A stretch of 64,000 bases of DNA, taken from the NCBI RefSeq assembly GCF_030698175.1, contig NZ_JAUYNT010000041.1, positions 1-64,000 of the forward strand. Reading direction: 5' to 3'. The DNA comes from Pseudomonas sp. (GTDB lineage: Bacteria > Pseudomonadota > Gammaproteobacteria > Pseudomonadales > Pseudomonadaceae). How positions within the stretch are numbered: the first letter of the stretch is position 1; each line of letters begins with the position of its first letter. The position numbers were made by a program, and so were the translations under genes. This document shows, piece by piece, positions 1 to 8,061 of this stretch. A model generated the notes under the pieces. It saw nothing but the letters and a program-made list of their open reading frames with translations, ran no database searches and was not told where the DNA came from.

Positions 1-1
1 T

Positions 2-262
2 ATGTACAAACTCGACAACGGCACCTATCCCAGTACCCAGCAAGGCCTGGATGCCCTGGTGAAGAAACCCAGCGGCAACCCCCAGGCGAAAAACTGGAAC
101 AAAGACGCCTACCTGAAGAAGTTGCCGGTTGATCCCTGGGGTAATCCTTATCAGTTCCTGTCGCCGGGCAGTAAAGGCAAGATCGACCTCTACTCCTTCG
201 GCGCCGACGGCAAAGAAGGCGGTACTGAGTACGACACCGACATCGGTAACTGGGATAACTGA
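2..262 (+). CDS. gspG: Major pseudopilin GspG, C-terminal part (gene starts before the window)
   Basis: This is the last 86 residues of the major pseudopilin of the type II secretion system, the subunit that polymerises into the periplasmic pseudopilus. The N-terminal prepilin leader and hydrophobic helix lie outside the window; the methionine codon at position 2 is internal. Visible landmarks are the variable beta region with YPSTQQGLDAL, the PVDPWGNPYQ segment typical of GspG, and a C-terminal Ca-binding loop (SFGADGKEGG...YDTDIGNW). The gene is followed by gspH-I-J-K-L-M on the same strand. An unusual 180-bp repeat-bearing gap separates it from gspH, where T2SS operons normally have almost no spacing. 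Identification is firm; whether the system is Xcp-like or another T2SS lineage cannot be told from this part. Confidence 0.93.
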   Translation: MYKLDNGTYPSTQQGLDALVKKPSGNPQAKNWNKDAYLKKLPVDPWGNPYQFLSPGSKGKIDLYSFGADGKEGGTEYDTDIGNWDN

Positions 263-272
263 TGCACCACCT

Positions 273-420
273 TGTAGGAGCGGACTTGTCCGCGATGGCC
301 GTCAGTTGCACGCAAGCCTCGGATTGCAGCGCGCGGGCGAGCACCATCGCGGGGCCGCAGCCGTTCCAGACGGCCTGCGGCACTTCCCACATCCCTGTGG
401 GTCGTAAATCCGCTCCTACA
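273..420. repeat. REP-like inverted repeat between gspG and gspH
   Basis: TGTAGGAGCGGA (273-284) is matched by its reverse complement TCCGCTCCTACA (409-420), enclosing about 124 bp. The GTAGGAGCGG...CCGCTCCTAC pattern is the usual look of Pseudomonas REP/REPIN elements. Here it sits inside an operon, between gspG and gspH, and the sequence in the gspH frame upstream of position 442 belongs to this element rather than to the protein. Confidence 0.8.
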
Positions 421-441
421 AAACCGTCCAGATCAAAGCGG

Positions 442-987
442 GTGGTACATGGCAGTGGCGGCTTCACCCTGATCGAGCTATTGGTGGTGATCGTCATCAT
501 CGGTTGCATGCTCAGTTTGGCGGTGTTCTCCATGGGCAGTTCCGGCGGTGGCCGTGAGCTGCGCGGCGAGGCCGAGCGCTTGGCGGCGGTGATGGCTTTG
601 TTGCTGGAAGAGGCGACCCTGGATAACCGCGAATACGGCCTGCAGCTGCGTAACGATGGCTATCGGGTGCTGGCCTATGACGATGTCAGCGGGCTCTGGG
701 CACCCGCGCCGCAGACCACTGACTATCGCCTGCCCAGCTGGATACGCCTGGATCTGCAGCTGGAAGGCGCGGCGTTAAAGCTGCCGCAAGTGGCCAGCAA
801 GGATGATGAAGATGACGAGATGCCGGCCAACGCCAAGCTGCAACCGCAACTGTTGCTGCTTTCCAGTGGCGAGCTGTCGCCCTTTAGTCTGCAATTGAGC
901 GATCGCCGCCCGGTCGGGCAAGCCTACGAGCTAACCAGCGACGGTTTTAGCCTGCCCCAGGCCACTGCGGCCCAGGGGCGCAAATGA
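442..987 (+). CDS. gspH: Minor pseudopilin GspH
   Basis: Minor pseudopilin that helps form the tip of the type II secretion pseudopilus. A short leader ends in Gly and is followed by FTLIELLVVIVIIG, the prepilin peptidase recognition site and hydrophobic N-terminal helix; the glutamate at +5 of the mature protein is present. The GTG at 442 is chosen because it gives a normal 7-residue leader (VVHGSGG). A frame open back to 262 would translate the REP element and is rejected; the nearby ATG at 449 is out of frame. Length is about 181 residues. The C-terminal part has an acidic stretch (KDDEDDEM) in a loop. The downstream gene gspI is again separated by repeat DNA. Confidence 0.88.
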   Translation: MVHGSGGFTLIELLVVIVIIGCMLSLAVFSMGSSGGGRELRGEAERLAAVMALLLEEATLDNREYGLQLRNDGYRVLAYDDVSGLWAPAPQTTDYRLPSWIRLDLQLEGAALKLPQVASKDDEDDEMPANAKLQPQLLLLSSGELSPFSLQLSDRRPVGQAYELTSDGFSLPQATAAQGRK

Positions 988-1028
988 TGGCGCTGTACTC
1001 GTTATGTGTTGCGCAGGCTGCAGCTTTT

Positions 1029-1086
1029 GTAGGAGGGGATTTAGCCGCGATGGCTGTGCGCTGGTCGCGGCTAAAGCCCCTCCTAC
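1029..1086. repeat. REP-like hairpin between gspH and gspI
   Basis: Two 22-nt arms, 1029-1050 and 1065-1086, are reverse complements with a single mismatch and a 14-nt loop. They begin GTAGGAGGGG and end CCCCTCCTAC, the same family style as the element at 273-420. It lies inside the T2SS operon just upstream of gspI. Confidence 0.85.
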
Positions 1087-1136
1087 GAGGTCTGCGGCGT
1101 TTGACAGTTAACAGGTACATAGCCCCAATAATACCT

Positions 1137-1622
1137 ATGTTGCTGTTCGCTGGCGCAGAACGAACCGTACGGCGAGACGTAGGGCGGACTCAGGAGCGCA
1201 GCGAACAGTCCGCCATTGCGCGCACACATCAGCACTTCCAGCAGCGCGGCTTCACCCTGCTGGAAGTGCTGGTGGCGCTGGCGATCTTTGCCAGTGTTGC
1301 CGCCGTACTGCTGACCGCCAGCGCCCGCAGTTTGCAAAATGCCGCGCGGCTGGAAGAGAAAGCCCTGGCCGGCTGGGTGGCGGACAATTACCTGACCGAA
1401 TTGCAGCTGGCCGAAACCCCACCGGAGACCGGTAACGACAAGCGCGAGCTGGAGTTCGGCGGGCGCCACTGGCAGCTCTATAGCGAGACCGTCACCACCA
1501 GTGATCCGGGCATGCGCCGGGTTAATCTGTGGGTGGCGCTGCCACCGGGCTCGCGGGACAACTCGCCGGTGAAAGAGCGCTCCACTGTGACGCTGACCGG
1601 CTTTGTCGGGGTGCGGCAATGA
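1137..1622 (+). CDS. gspI: Minor pseudopilin GspI; start codon uncertain
   Basis: Minor pseudopilin of the type II secretion tip complex. The prepilin site QQRG|FTLLEVLVALAIF is clear, followed by the GspI-like core (NYLTELQL, GDSRE-like C-terminal part) and a normal mature length of about 125 residues. The start is a puzzle. No ATG, GTG or TTG lies in frame within about 100 nt upstream of the cleavage site; the nearest in-frame ATG is at 1137, inside repeat DNA, and would give a leader of almost 40 residues. An ATT at 1215 would give a normal leader of about 10 residues. I give the ATG-based coordinates but suspect that a repeat insertion removed the original start. The stop overlaps the gspJ start (ATGA). 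Confidence 0.85.
   Translation: MLLFAGAERTVRRDVGRTQERSEQSAIARTHQHFQQRGFTLLEVLVALAIFASVAAVLLTASARSLQNAARLEEKALAGWVADNYLTELQLAETPPETGNDKRELEFGGRHWQLYSETVTTSDPGMRRVNLWVALPPGSRDNSPVKERSTVTLTGFVGVRQ
1179..1214. repeat. Dispersed repeat, copy 1 (GGACTCAGGAGCGCAGCGAA family)
   Basis: A 36-bp segment starting GTAGGGCGGACTCAGGAGCG and ending in CAGTCCGCC, so its ends pair (GGCGGACT/AGTCCGCC). Related copies are at 12041-12074 (opposite orientation) and 16590-16620. It lies directly in front of the prepilin motif of gspI and appears to have displaced that gene's normal start. Confidence 0.7.
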
Positions 1623-2353
1623 GTCGATGTCAGCGTCCATGCGCGACTTCAATCAATAGCCGTAGCGCGGGTTTCACCTTGCTGGAAGTGCTGATCGCCA
1701 TCGCGATTTTCGCCTTTCTGGCCTTGGGCACCTACCGCATGTTGGCCAGCGTGTTGGCCAGCGATGAGGCCACCCGCCGCCATGAGTTGCAGCTGCGCGA
1801 ACTGCAACGGGCCTTTGCTGTGCTCGAACAAGACCTGGCCCAGGTTGGCCCCCGGCCGATCCGCGATGCCTTCGGTGAGCCGCGCCCGGCACTGGTCGGT
1901 GACGCCGAACCGGCGGCCATGGAGTTCAGTCGCCTGGGCTGGCGCAATCCGCTGGGTGCGCCGCGCTCCGCCTGGCAGCGGGTGCGCTGGGAGTTGGTCG
2001 GCAGCACCTTGCAACGCAGCTATTGGACGGTGCTCGATCAGGCTGTCGACAGCCAAGCTTTGCCACAAAAAGTGCTGACAGACGTGCGCAGCCTGGAGTT
2101 GCGCTACCTCGACAGTCAAGGCAATTGGCTCACCGAATGGCCCTCGGCACAGGCTGACAGCGACCCGAAAAGCCGCCTGGTGCAATTGCCGCGGGCGGTG
2201 GAAATCCGCCTGGAGCATGCTCGCTACGGGCTGCTAACGCGGTTGCTGCGGTTGCCCGACATGCCCAAGCCGAAGCCGAAAACCCCAGAGGGCGGCAACC
2301 CCGAACAGCCCAATGGTGACGGCAATGCGCCGGTCCCGGAGGTCACGCCATGA
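1619..2353 (+). CDS. gspJ: Minor pseudopilin GspJ
   Basis: Minor pseudopilin forming the GspH-I-J-K tip complex of the type II secretion pseudopilus. A leader of about 18 residues ends in SAG and is followed by FTLLEVLIAIAIFAFLALGTYRML with Glu at +5. The ATG at 1619 overlaps the gspI stop by 4 nt, which fixes the start. The soluble domain (ELQRAFAVLEQDLAQVGPRPIRD...) is typical of GspJ. The C-terminus carries a Pro/Lys/Glu-rich tail of about 35 residues (KPKPKTPEGGNPEQ) longer than in many homologues, probably disordered. The end overlaps gspK by 4 nt, so the two are translationally coupled. Confidence 0.93.
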   Translation: MSRCQRPCATSINSRSAGFTLLEVLIAIAIFAFLALGTYRMLASVLASDEATRRHELQLRELQRAFAVLEQDLAQVGPRPIRDAFGEPRPALVGDAEPAAMEFSRLGWRNPLGAPRSAWQRVRWELVGSTLQRSYWTVLDQAVDSQALPQKVLTDVRSLELRYLDSQGNWLTEWPSAQADSDPKSRLVQLPRAVEIRLEHARYGLLTRLLRLPDMPKPKPKTPEGGNPEQPNGDGNAPVPEVTP

Positions 2354-3345
2354 TCGCGCCAAGAGTTCACGCGCAGCGTGGCGTGGCGCTGATTACCGTG
2401 CTGTTGGTGGTGGCCATCGCCACCGTAGTCACGGCCGGGATGATTGCCCGGCAGCAGCTGAGTATTCGCAGCAGCAGCAACCAGCTGAGCGCCCGCCAAG
2501 CCTGGCATTACGCTCTGGGCGGCGAGGCCTTGGCGCAGGCCATGCTGGCCCGTGATTTGAAGCAGCCGGGCGGCAATCCGGGCCAGCCGGTCGATCACCT
2601 GCGCGAAGCCTGGGCCAGAAAGCTTGCGCCTTTCGAGGTCGATGAGGGCCGCATCAGCCTGCAGATCGAAGACTTGGCCGGGCGCTTTAATCTGAACAGT
2701 TTGGTGGTTAACCAGAAGGTGATTCCGCAAGCAAGAAAACGCTTCGATCGCCTGTTGCAGCGCCTGCAAATCGACCCGCAGTATGCCGACCGGCTGGTCG
2801 ACTGGCTGGATGAAGGTCAAGACCCGAGCGGCGCTTCCGGTGCCGAGGACAATCAGTATTTGCTGCTGCAACCGGCCTATCGCACCGGCAACCGGCGGCT
2901 GCAGGATGTCTCCGAGCTGCGCTTGCTGTTGGAGCTCAGCGAGCGCGACTACCGCCGCTTGCAGCCCTATGTCAGTGCCCTGCCGGCGGACATCAAGTTG
3001 AACGTCAATACCGCCAGCGCCTTGGTACTCTCCACCCTGAGCGATACCTTGAGCCTGCAACAAGCCCAGGAGTTGATCCAGGGCCGTGGCGCCGAGGGTT
3101 ACCGCACGCTGGCAGATTTTACCGCGCAGCCCGTCTTGGCTGCAGCCGGCGCTCAACTGAATGACTTGGCGGTGAGCAGCCGCTTTTTTCAGGCCCGCAG
3201 CGAAGTCCAGTTGGGCGAGCGCAAGCGGGTGTTGATCAGTGTTTTGCAACGCGAAGCAGACGGCCGGGTGCTGGTGCTGCAACGGGATTTAGGCCAATCA
3301 GCAAGAGTCTTGTTGACGGATAAAAAGCTTGAGGAACGACCATGA
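2350..3345 (+). CDS. gspK: Minor pseudopilin GspK
   Basis: Large minor pseudopilin that caps the T2SS pseudopilus. The prepilin site is QRG|VALITVLLVVAIATVV; as in the GspK family, the usual Glu at +5 is absent, which fits its position at the very tip. The body of about 310 residues contains the GspK pattern DLAGRFNLNSL, a DRLVDWLDEGQDPSGASGAED segment and a helix-hairpin-helix-like LNVNTASALVLSTL region. The ATG at 2350 overlaps the gspJ stop. The stop codon overlaps the ATG of a short vestigial copy of the gspL start (3342-3410). Confidence 0.94.
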   Translation: MIAPRVHAQRGVALITVLLVVAIATVVTAGMIARQQLSIRSSSNQLSARQAWHYALGGEALAQAMLARDLKQPGGNPGQPVDHLREAWARKLAPFEVDEGRISLQIEDLAGRFNLNSLVVNQKVIPQARKRFDRLLQRLQIDPQYADRLVDWLDEGQDPSGASGAEDNQYLLLQPAYRTGNRRLQDVSELRLLLELSERDYRRLQPYVSALPADIKLNVNTASALVLSTLSDTLSLQQAQELIQGRGAEGYRTLADFTAQPVLAAAGAQLNDLAVSSRFFQARSEVQLGERKRVLISVLQREADGRVLVLQRDLGQSARVLLTDKKLEERP

Positions 3346-3410
3346 TCGATTGCCTGTTTTTACTCGTGCCCTGCAACTGGAAGGCCGGCACCCGCTGGCT
3401 TGAGGAGTAA
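3342..3410 (+). other. Duplicated gspL start forming a 22-codon open frame
   Basis: The first 20 or so bases of gspL (start at 3416) occur, almost unchanged, 74 bp earlier at 3342. They open a frame reading MIDCLFLLVPC... that stops at 3408-3410. Its ATG overlaps the gspK stop in the usual ATGA manner, as would be expected of the ancestral gspL start. The true gspL start now follows its own GAGGAG-type ribosome site at about 3401. It reads as a small duplication in which the upstream copy was lost by divergence, or as a coupling leader peptide. Confidence 0.7.
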
Positions 3411-3415
3411 TAAGC

Positions 3416-4525
3416 ATGATCGATTGCTTGTTTTTACCCGCCGACTGCGCCGCTGAGCTGAGCGCCGACACCCAGCTGTATTGGCAGCCAGCCAATGGCG
3501 CGGGCGCCGCGTTGAGTTGGGCCGAGTGCAGCACCGAGCTGGCCGGCCGCAGCCTGGCACTGGTGTTGCCGATGGCGATGGCCAGCGCCTGCGCGGTGAA
3601 GCTGCCGACCGTCAAGGCCCGCTGGCTGCGCCAAGCCTTGCCCTATGCGGTGGAGGAGCTGCTGGCCGATGAGGTCGAGCAATTGCACTTGGCCTTGGGC
3701 GAGCCGCTGGAAGATGGCCGGCATCTGCTGCTGGCGGTACGCCGCAGCCTGCTGCAGGGCTGGCTGGCGCAACTGGCGGCGCAGGAGCTGCAGGTCGCGG
3801 CGATTTATGTGGATGCCGACTTACTGCCCCGTGAGGGCACGCAAGTGCTGCTGCACGGTGAGCACGGTCTGCTGGGTGGTGCCGGGGAGTTGCGCCTGGC
3901 CTTTAGTCGCCGCGATTGGGACAGCCTCGCCGCCGGCCTGATTGAGCCGCCGCAGCTGATTGAGGAGGCGTGTCCCTGGCCGTTGCTGGCGGCTGGGCAA
4001 GCCCGGGCGATCAACCTGGCTCAGGGCGAATTCGCCGTGCAACAAGGCTCGGGTAATTGGCGGGTGTGGCGCAGCGTGGCGGCGCTGGCCGGGCTCTGGT
4101 TGGTGCTGCAACTGGGTTTCGATCTGGGCCAGAGCTGGTATTTGCAGCGCCAAGGCGATAGTTACGCGGCCGCCAGTCAGGCGCTGTACAAGGAGTTATT
4201 TCCCGCTGACACGCGCATCGTCAACCTCAAGGCGCAGTTTGCCGAACACCTAAATGCCGAGAGCGCCAGCGCTCAAGGCAGCTTCTTTGGCTTGCTCAAT
4301 CAAGCCACCAGTGCCTTGGGGGACGCGCCGCAACTGACTGTGCAGCAACTGGATTTCAGCCAAGAGCGCGGCGATCTGGCCCTGCAACTGCAGGCCGCGG
4401 ACTTTGCCAGCCTCGAGCAATTGCGCCAGCGCCTGCAACAAGCCGGCTTGCAGGTGCAACTCGGCTCGGCCAGCCGTGAGGCGCAAGGTGTCAGTGCGCG
4501 GATGATCATTGGCGGTGGCGTATGA
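3416..4525 (+). CDS. gspL: Type II secretion assembly platform protein GspL
   Basis: Bitopic inner-membrane protein that links the GspE ATPase in the cytoplasm to the platform and pseudopilus. Residues 1 to about 220 form the cytoplasmic actin-like domain (MIDCLFLPADC...LSWAECSTELAG...WLRQALPYAVEELLADEVEQLHLALG). A single membrane segment (ALAGLWLVLQLGFDLGQSWYL) lies near 225-245, followed by a ferredoxin-like periplasmic domain. At 369 residues it is close to the usual family length. It is preceded by a partial duplication of its own first codons and overlaps gspM by 4 nt (ATGA at 4522). Confidence 0.93.
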   Translation: MIDCLFLPADCAAELSADTQLYWQPANGAGAALSWAECSTELAGRSLALVLPMAMASACAVKLPTVKARWLRQALPYAVEELLADEVEQLHLALGEPLEDGRHLLLAVRRSLLQGWLAQLAAQELQVAAIYVDADLLPREGTQVLLHGEHGLLGGAGELRLAFSRRDWDSLAAGLIEPPQLIEEACPWPLLAAGQARAINLAQGEFAVQQGSGNWRVWRSVAALAGLWLVLQLGFDLGQSWYLQRQGDSYAAASQALYKELFPADTRIVNLKAQFAEHLNAESASAQGSFFGLLNQATSALGDAPQLTVQQLDFSQERGDLALQLQAADFASLEQLRQRLQQAGLQVQLGSASREAQGVSARMIIGGGV

Positions 4526-5043
4526 GTGCCGTGCAGAGTTTGAGCGCGCGCCTGCAGTTGCAAATCAGCAGTTCGCCGCTGTGGCAGCGCTGGCAACAAC
4601 TGCCAGCCCGTGACCGCTTGGCCTTGCTTGGCCTCGGCGGGTTCTTCGCCGCCTTGCTGGTTTACCTGCTGATCTGGCAGCCGGTGCAGCAGCAATTGCA
4701 GGCCTCACGTAATTGGTATGCGCAGCAAAGTGAGCTGCACCAGTACCTGTTGGCGCACGCCGACGAAGCCCGGCAAGTGGCCGCCGCGCCGTCGCAGCAA
4801 GTGGATCCCGAAGCCTTGCAAGGGCTGGTGACCAGCAGTGCACAAACCGCCGGGCTGAGCATCGAGCGGGTCGACAGCGACGCCGGCGGCCTGCAAGTCA
4901 ATTTGGCGCCGAGCGCCTTTGCCAGCCTGTTACCCTGGTTGCAGCAACTGCAAAGCAGCGGCGTCAGCTTCGGTGAAGTGAGCCTGGAGCGCGGCGAGAA
5001 TGGCCTGGTGCTGGCGCGTTTGAGCCTGGCGGTCAGCCACTGA
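4522..5043 (+). CDS. gspM: Type II secretion assembly platform protein GspM
   Basis: Small bitopic inner-membrane partner of GspL. It has a short cytoplasmic N-terminus containing WQQLPARDRLALLGLGG, a membrane segment (GFFAALLVYLLIWQPV), a helical linker (QQLQASRNWYAQQSELHQYLLAHADEARQ) and a periplasmic ferredoxin-like domain, 173 residues in all. It is the last gene of the gsp cluster; no gspN follows, and the next 370 bp hold only repeats before cardiolipin synthase. The start is fixed by the 4-nt overlap with gspL. Confidence 0.92.
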   Translation: MSAVQSLSARLQLQISSSPLWQRWQQLPARDRLALLGLGGFFAALLVYLLIWQPVQQQLQASRNWYAQQSELHQYLLAHADEARQVAAAPSQQVDPEALQGLVTSSAQTAGLSIERVDSDAGGLQVNLAPSAFASLLPWLQQLQSSGVSFGEVSLERGENGLVLARLSLAVSH

Positions 5044-5084
5044 GTAGGCTCTGTATCCGTTATGTGTTGAAACGTGCGGGTCGG

Positions 5085-5330
5085 TTAGGCGATGCCTGGT
5101 GCGCGGTAATTCGTAGGGTGGTAGCGGCGCGGGCGGTGGTTGTTTGCATCACCGCGCAAGCCAGGCGCCGCGTAACCCACCATGCGGTTTGCCGGTCGAG
5201 CGCCATGGTGGGTTAAGGCGCGGTCGGTTTTTGCGTTGTTGGCAGGCCGTAGTTCGCGCAATCCCCATGGATGGGGTGAATGCCGCAAGCCCGCCGGGAG
5301 CGGGCGCGGCCTAACCCACCCTACTTTCTA
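5085..5330. repeat. Intergenic repeat block after the T2SS operon
   Basis: The 374-bp gap between gspM and cls contains no supported gene. It holds several copies, in both orientations, of a GTAGGGTGG / CCACCCTAC and GCGTAACCCACC / GGTGGGTTA pattern (for example near 5112, 5172, 5207 and 5308). The same family recurs at 43794-43977. Such elements are common between Pseudomonas genes. Confidence 0.65.
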
Positions 5331-5417
5331 CCAACTGAGGCGTCGACTCGCCACTTGCCACTCCCCACTTTCTAGCGGTTATGCTGCCTGGGTTGTTTGA
5401 CTGCGGAGTGATTGACA

Positions 5418-6845
5418 ATGAACTGGTGGGCGGATTTTGCCTGGCTGATTGGCGTAGTTATCACCCTGTTGCACCTGCTCGGCATAGCCGCGGCGCTGCA
5501 TGCGGTACTGAGCGTGCGCACCGCCCAAGGCACCATCGCCTGGATGTTATCGCTGGTGTTGCTACCCGAGCTGACCTTATTGCCCTACCTGGTGTTTGGC
5601 CGCAGTCGCTTCGAAGGCTATATCGCCGCCCGCCGCCAGGAAAACCAACAAATGCTGCGCGCCGCCCATGCCCAAGGTTGGCCGCTGACCAGCGACAGCC
5701 ATGCCGTCGAAGCCGGCTTGCCCGAACTGGCGCAACTGACCGGTATGCATTGCCGTGGCGGTAATCAGGTGCGCTTGCTGATTAATGGCGAAGATAGTTT
5801 TGCCGCAATGCTGCGCTCGATGCGGGCGGCGCGCGAATTAATCATCGTGCAGTTTTTTATCATCCGCGCCGACAGTCTCGGGCACAGCCTGCAGCAAACG
5901 CTGCTCGAACGGGCGGCGGCGGGCGTGCGGGTCTACCTGTTGTTTGATGGCATCGGCAGCCACGACCTGCCCAGCAGCTATGTCGAGACGTTGCGCGCCG
6001 GTGGCGTGCAGACCCAGGCCTTCAAGGCCCAGCGCGGGCTGATTAACCGCTTCCAGTTAAACTTTCGTAACCACCGCAAAATCCTGGTGGTGGATGGCGA
6101 GGTGGGTTTTGTCGGTGGCCACAATGTCGGCGTCGAATACCTCGGCCTCAAGCCGCCGCTGGCGCCCTGGCGCGACACCCATATCGAGGTGCGCGGGCCG
6201 GCGGTGGTCGATCTGCAACTGTGCTTCAGTGAAGACTGGTATTGGGCAGCCCAGCAACTGCCTGAATTGCAGCTCAAGCCCCAGCAAAACAGTGGCAGCA
6301 TGCATTGCCAGGTGATTGCCGGCGGCCCGGCGGATCGGCAGGAAACCACTCAGCTGATGTTCCTTGCGGCGATTCATCGCGCCCGGCGGCGGATCTGGAT
6401 CACCTCGCCCTACTTTGTCCCCGACGAAGCCATCGGCGCCGCGCTGCGTTTGGCGGTGCTGCGCGGGGTCGAGGTGCGCTTGCTGCTGCCCTCGCGGCCG
6501 GACCACAAAGTGGTGTATGCCGCCTCCAGCCTGTACGCCTATAAGGCGGTGGCCGCAGGCATCCAGGTGTACCGCTATGGGCCGGGTTTTTTGCACCAGA
6601 AGGTGGTGCTGATTGACGACGAATTAGCCGCCATCGGTAGCGCCAACCTGGATAACCGCTCGCTGCGGCTGAATTTTGAAGTGATGCTGCTGACGGTGGA
6701 CCGCGACTTTGCCACGGCAGTCGAACAGATGCTGAATGACGACTTCGCCCTGTCACGGCAAATCGGCGTAGACGAGGGCAACCAGGTCGGCTTTTTACCG
6801 CGCTTATGGATGCGCCTGGCCCTGCTGTTTGCGCCGATTCTGTAA
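5418..6845 (+). CDS. cls: Cardiolipin synthase, ClsA type
   Basis: Phospholipase-D-family enzyme that condenses two phosphatidylglycerols to cardiolipin in the inner membrane. The N-terminus has two membrane segments (FAWLIGVVITLLHLLGIAAAL and GTIAWMLSLVLLPELTLLPYLVFG) as in ClsA, then two HKD catalytic motifs: NHRKILVVDG...GGHNVG in the first half and HQKVVLIDD...GSANLDNRS in the second. Length is 475 residues from the ATG at 5418; a TTG two codons earlier is less likely. It is a single gene after a repeat-filled gap. The next gene starts 42 bp downstream and could be co-transcribed, though its function is unrelated. Confidence 0.93.
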   Translation: MNWWADFAWLIGVVITLLHLLGIAAALHAVLSVRTAQGTIAWMLSLVLLPELTLLPYLVFGRSRFEGYIAARRQENQQMLRAAHAQGWPLTSDSHAVEAGLPELAQLTGMHCRGGNQVRLLINGEDSFAAMLRSMRAARELIIVQFFIIRADSLGHSLQQTLLERAAAGVRVYLLFDGIGSHDLPSSYVETLRAGGVQTQAFKAQRGLINRFQLNFRNHRKILVVDGEVGFVGGHNVGVEYLGLKPPLAPWRDTHIEVRGPAVVDLQLCFSEDWYWAAQQLPELQLKPQQNSGSMHCQVIAGGPADRQETTQLMFLAAIHRARRRIWITSPYFVPDEAIGAALRLAVLRGVEVRLLLPSRPDHKVVYAASSLYAYKAVAAGIQVYRYGPGFLHQKVVLIDDELAAIGSANLDNRSLRLNFEVMLLTVDRDFATAVEQMLNDDFALSRQIGVDEGNQVGFLPRLWMRLALLFAPIL

Positions 6846-6886
6846 GGCTAACGGCGGCTTACCGCCCACTGCAGTAGAGCGAGCTT

Positions 6887-7591
6887 ATGCGTAAAGCCGA
6901 ACGGCTGTTTCAATTGGTCAACTTGCTCCGCGCCCAACAGCCGATCACGGCTGAGCAACTGGCGCAGCGTATCGGTGTGTCGGTGCGGACGATTTATCGC
7001 TATATCGACGATTTATCCCTGAGCGGCATTGCCCTCTATGGCGAGCCGGGTCGTGGCTACTCGTTGCAGGAAGGGTTCGAGTTGCCGCCGCTGACCCTCA
7101 GTCAGGGCGAGATTGCCGCCCTGCTGCTCGGCGTCGAGCTGCTCTCGACCTCCAGCGGTTCTGGTTTAGCGGCGGCTGCACGGTCGTTGCTAAGCAAAAT
7201 CGGCGCGGTGTTGCCAGCCCGCAGCATCGACCCCAGCAATGCGCCCGTACGGGCCTTGAGTACCCAGCTGCGCGGCGAGCAGTTACGCCATTGGGACGCT
7301 TTGCACCAGGCCATTTTGCAGCAGCAGGTCGTCAGCCTTAGCTACCTCAGTTTGGATCAGCAGCAGACCCAGCGGCAGATCTACCCGCTGGGTTTATTTT
7401 ACTGGGGCGGCAAATGGACGCTGGGCAGTTGGTGCACGTTGCGCGGCGGCTATCGGGACTTTCGTATTGATTGCATCCAGACCTTGGCGCTGATCGAGCC
7501 TGCCGAGCCACTGGGCGCAGAGATTAATTTGGGTGCCTATATGCGTCACCAAGCACAGCAATGGCAGCAAAAAATCGACGGCGGCTACTGA
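6887..7591 (+). CDS. HTH/WYL-domain transcriptional regulator (YafY/DeoR-like)
   Basis: Transcription factor with an N-terminal winged helix (RLFQLVNLLRAQQPITAEQLAQRIGVSVRTIYRYIDDLSLSG, residues about 5-45) and a C-terminal WYL ligand-sensing domain (YPLGLFYWGGKWTLGSWCTLRGGYRDFRIDCIQ). Single-copy regulators of this type (YafY-like) normally control an adjacent gene; the small ABM/NIPSNAP-like gene 65 bp downstream is the obvious candidate target. A hairpin (7585-7608) overlaps its stop codon. The inducer is unknown. Confidence 0.87.
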   Translation: MRKAERLFQLVNLLRAQQPITAEQLAQRIGVSVRTIYRYIDDLSLSGIALYGEPGRGYSLQEGFELPPLTLSQGEIAALLLGVELLSTSSGSGLAAAARSLLSKIGAVLPARSIDPSNAPVRALSTQLRGEQLRHWDALHQAILQQQVVSLSYLSLDQQQTQRQIYPLGLFYWGGKWTLGSWCTLRGGYRDFRIDCIQTLALIEPAEPLGAEINLGAYMRHQAQQWQQKIDGGY

Positions 7592-7608
7592 CACTACGCT
7601 GTCAGTAG
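7585..7608 (+). terminator. Hairpin at the end of the WYL regulator gene
   Basis: CTACTGACA (7585-7593) pairs perfectly with TGTCAGTAG (7600-7608) around a 6-nt loop. It overlaps the stop codon and has no clear U-tract, so it may be an attenuator or mRNA-protecting hairpin rather than a full terminator. Confidence 0.5.
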
Positions 7609-7656
7609 CGCCGCTTATGCTGGGCACTCTTAAATCAGCAATTGGAGTGCTTGAAC

Positions 7657-7965
7657 ATGCCAAATTCCCATGTCCTGGAAATCGCCATTTTCACCGTCAA
7701 AGAGGGCTATCAAGGCGATATGCCGGCGTTGCGTGCGGGCCTGCGCGAAGCCCTTAAAGGCTTTCCCGGCTTGCTCGAGTTTTGTGCTTATAGCCCAGTA
7801 CAAAATGAGCAAACCTTTGCCGACATCGCCAAATGGGACAGCCTCGAAAATGCCACGGCGGCGGCCAATGCCTTTGCCGCCGGCGACCCGCGGTTTGCGC
7901 CCTATATGCAAGCCATCGACGGCTTGGTGTTTATGGGCCACTTCAGTCCGCAAGCGGCTATTTAG
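7657..7965 (+). CDS. Small dimeric alpha/beta-barrel protein (ABM/NIPSNAP-like)
   Basis: A 102-residue protein whose pattern (HVLEIAIFTVKEGYQGDMPALRAGLREALKGFPGLLEFCAYSPVQNEQTFADIAKWDSLENA) matches the ferredoxin-like dimeric barrel family that includes antibiotic-biosynthesis-monooxygenase-like and NIPSNAP proteins. Members act in quinol or polyketide oxidation, or as small stress proteins; no specific reaction can be assigned here. The ATG at 7657 has a GGAG site upstream and is preferred over the TTG at 7642. The preceding WYL regulator probably controls it. Confidence 0.7.
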   Translation: MPNSHVLEIAIFTVKEGYQGDMPALRAGLREALKGFPGLLEFCAYSPVQNEQTFADIAKWDSLENATAAANAFAAGDPRFAPYMQAIDGLVFMGHFSPQAAI

Positions 7966-8061
7966 CCGTCTACGGAAAAAAGGCGGCCAGACACTGTTTT
8001 ATTCAGCCAAAATCAACAGTGCCTGCCCCTTTTGCGCTTAGAGGCGCGTGGAGTTTTGCCT

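Noticed and set aside
262..441. Upstream extension of gspH to an ATG at 262
   Set aside because: The segment is a REP-like inverted repeat, and the extension would place about 60 residues before the prepilin cleavage site.
2224..3282. Long minus-strand open frame (352 codons) opposite gspJ and gspK
   Set aside because: It is antisense to well-supported gsp genes and has a low-complexity Gln/Ala/His composition from GC-rich codon bias.
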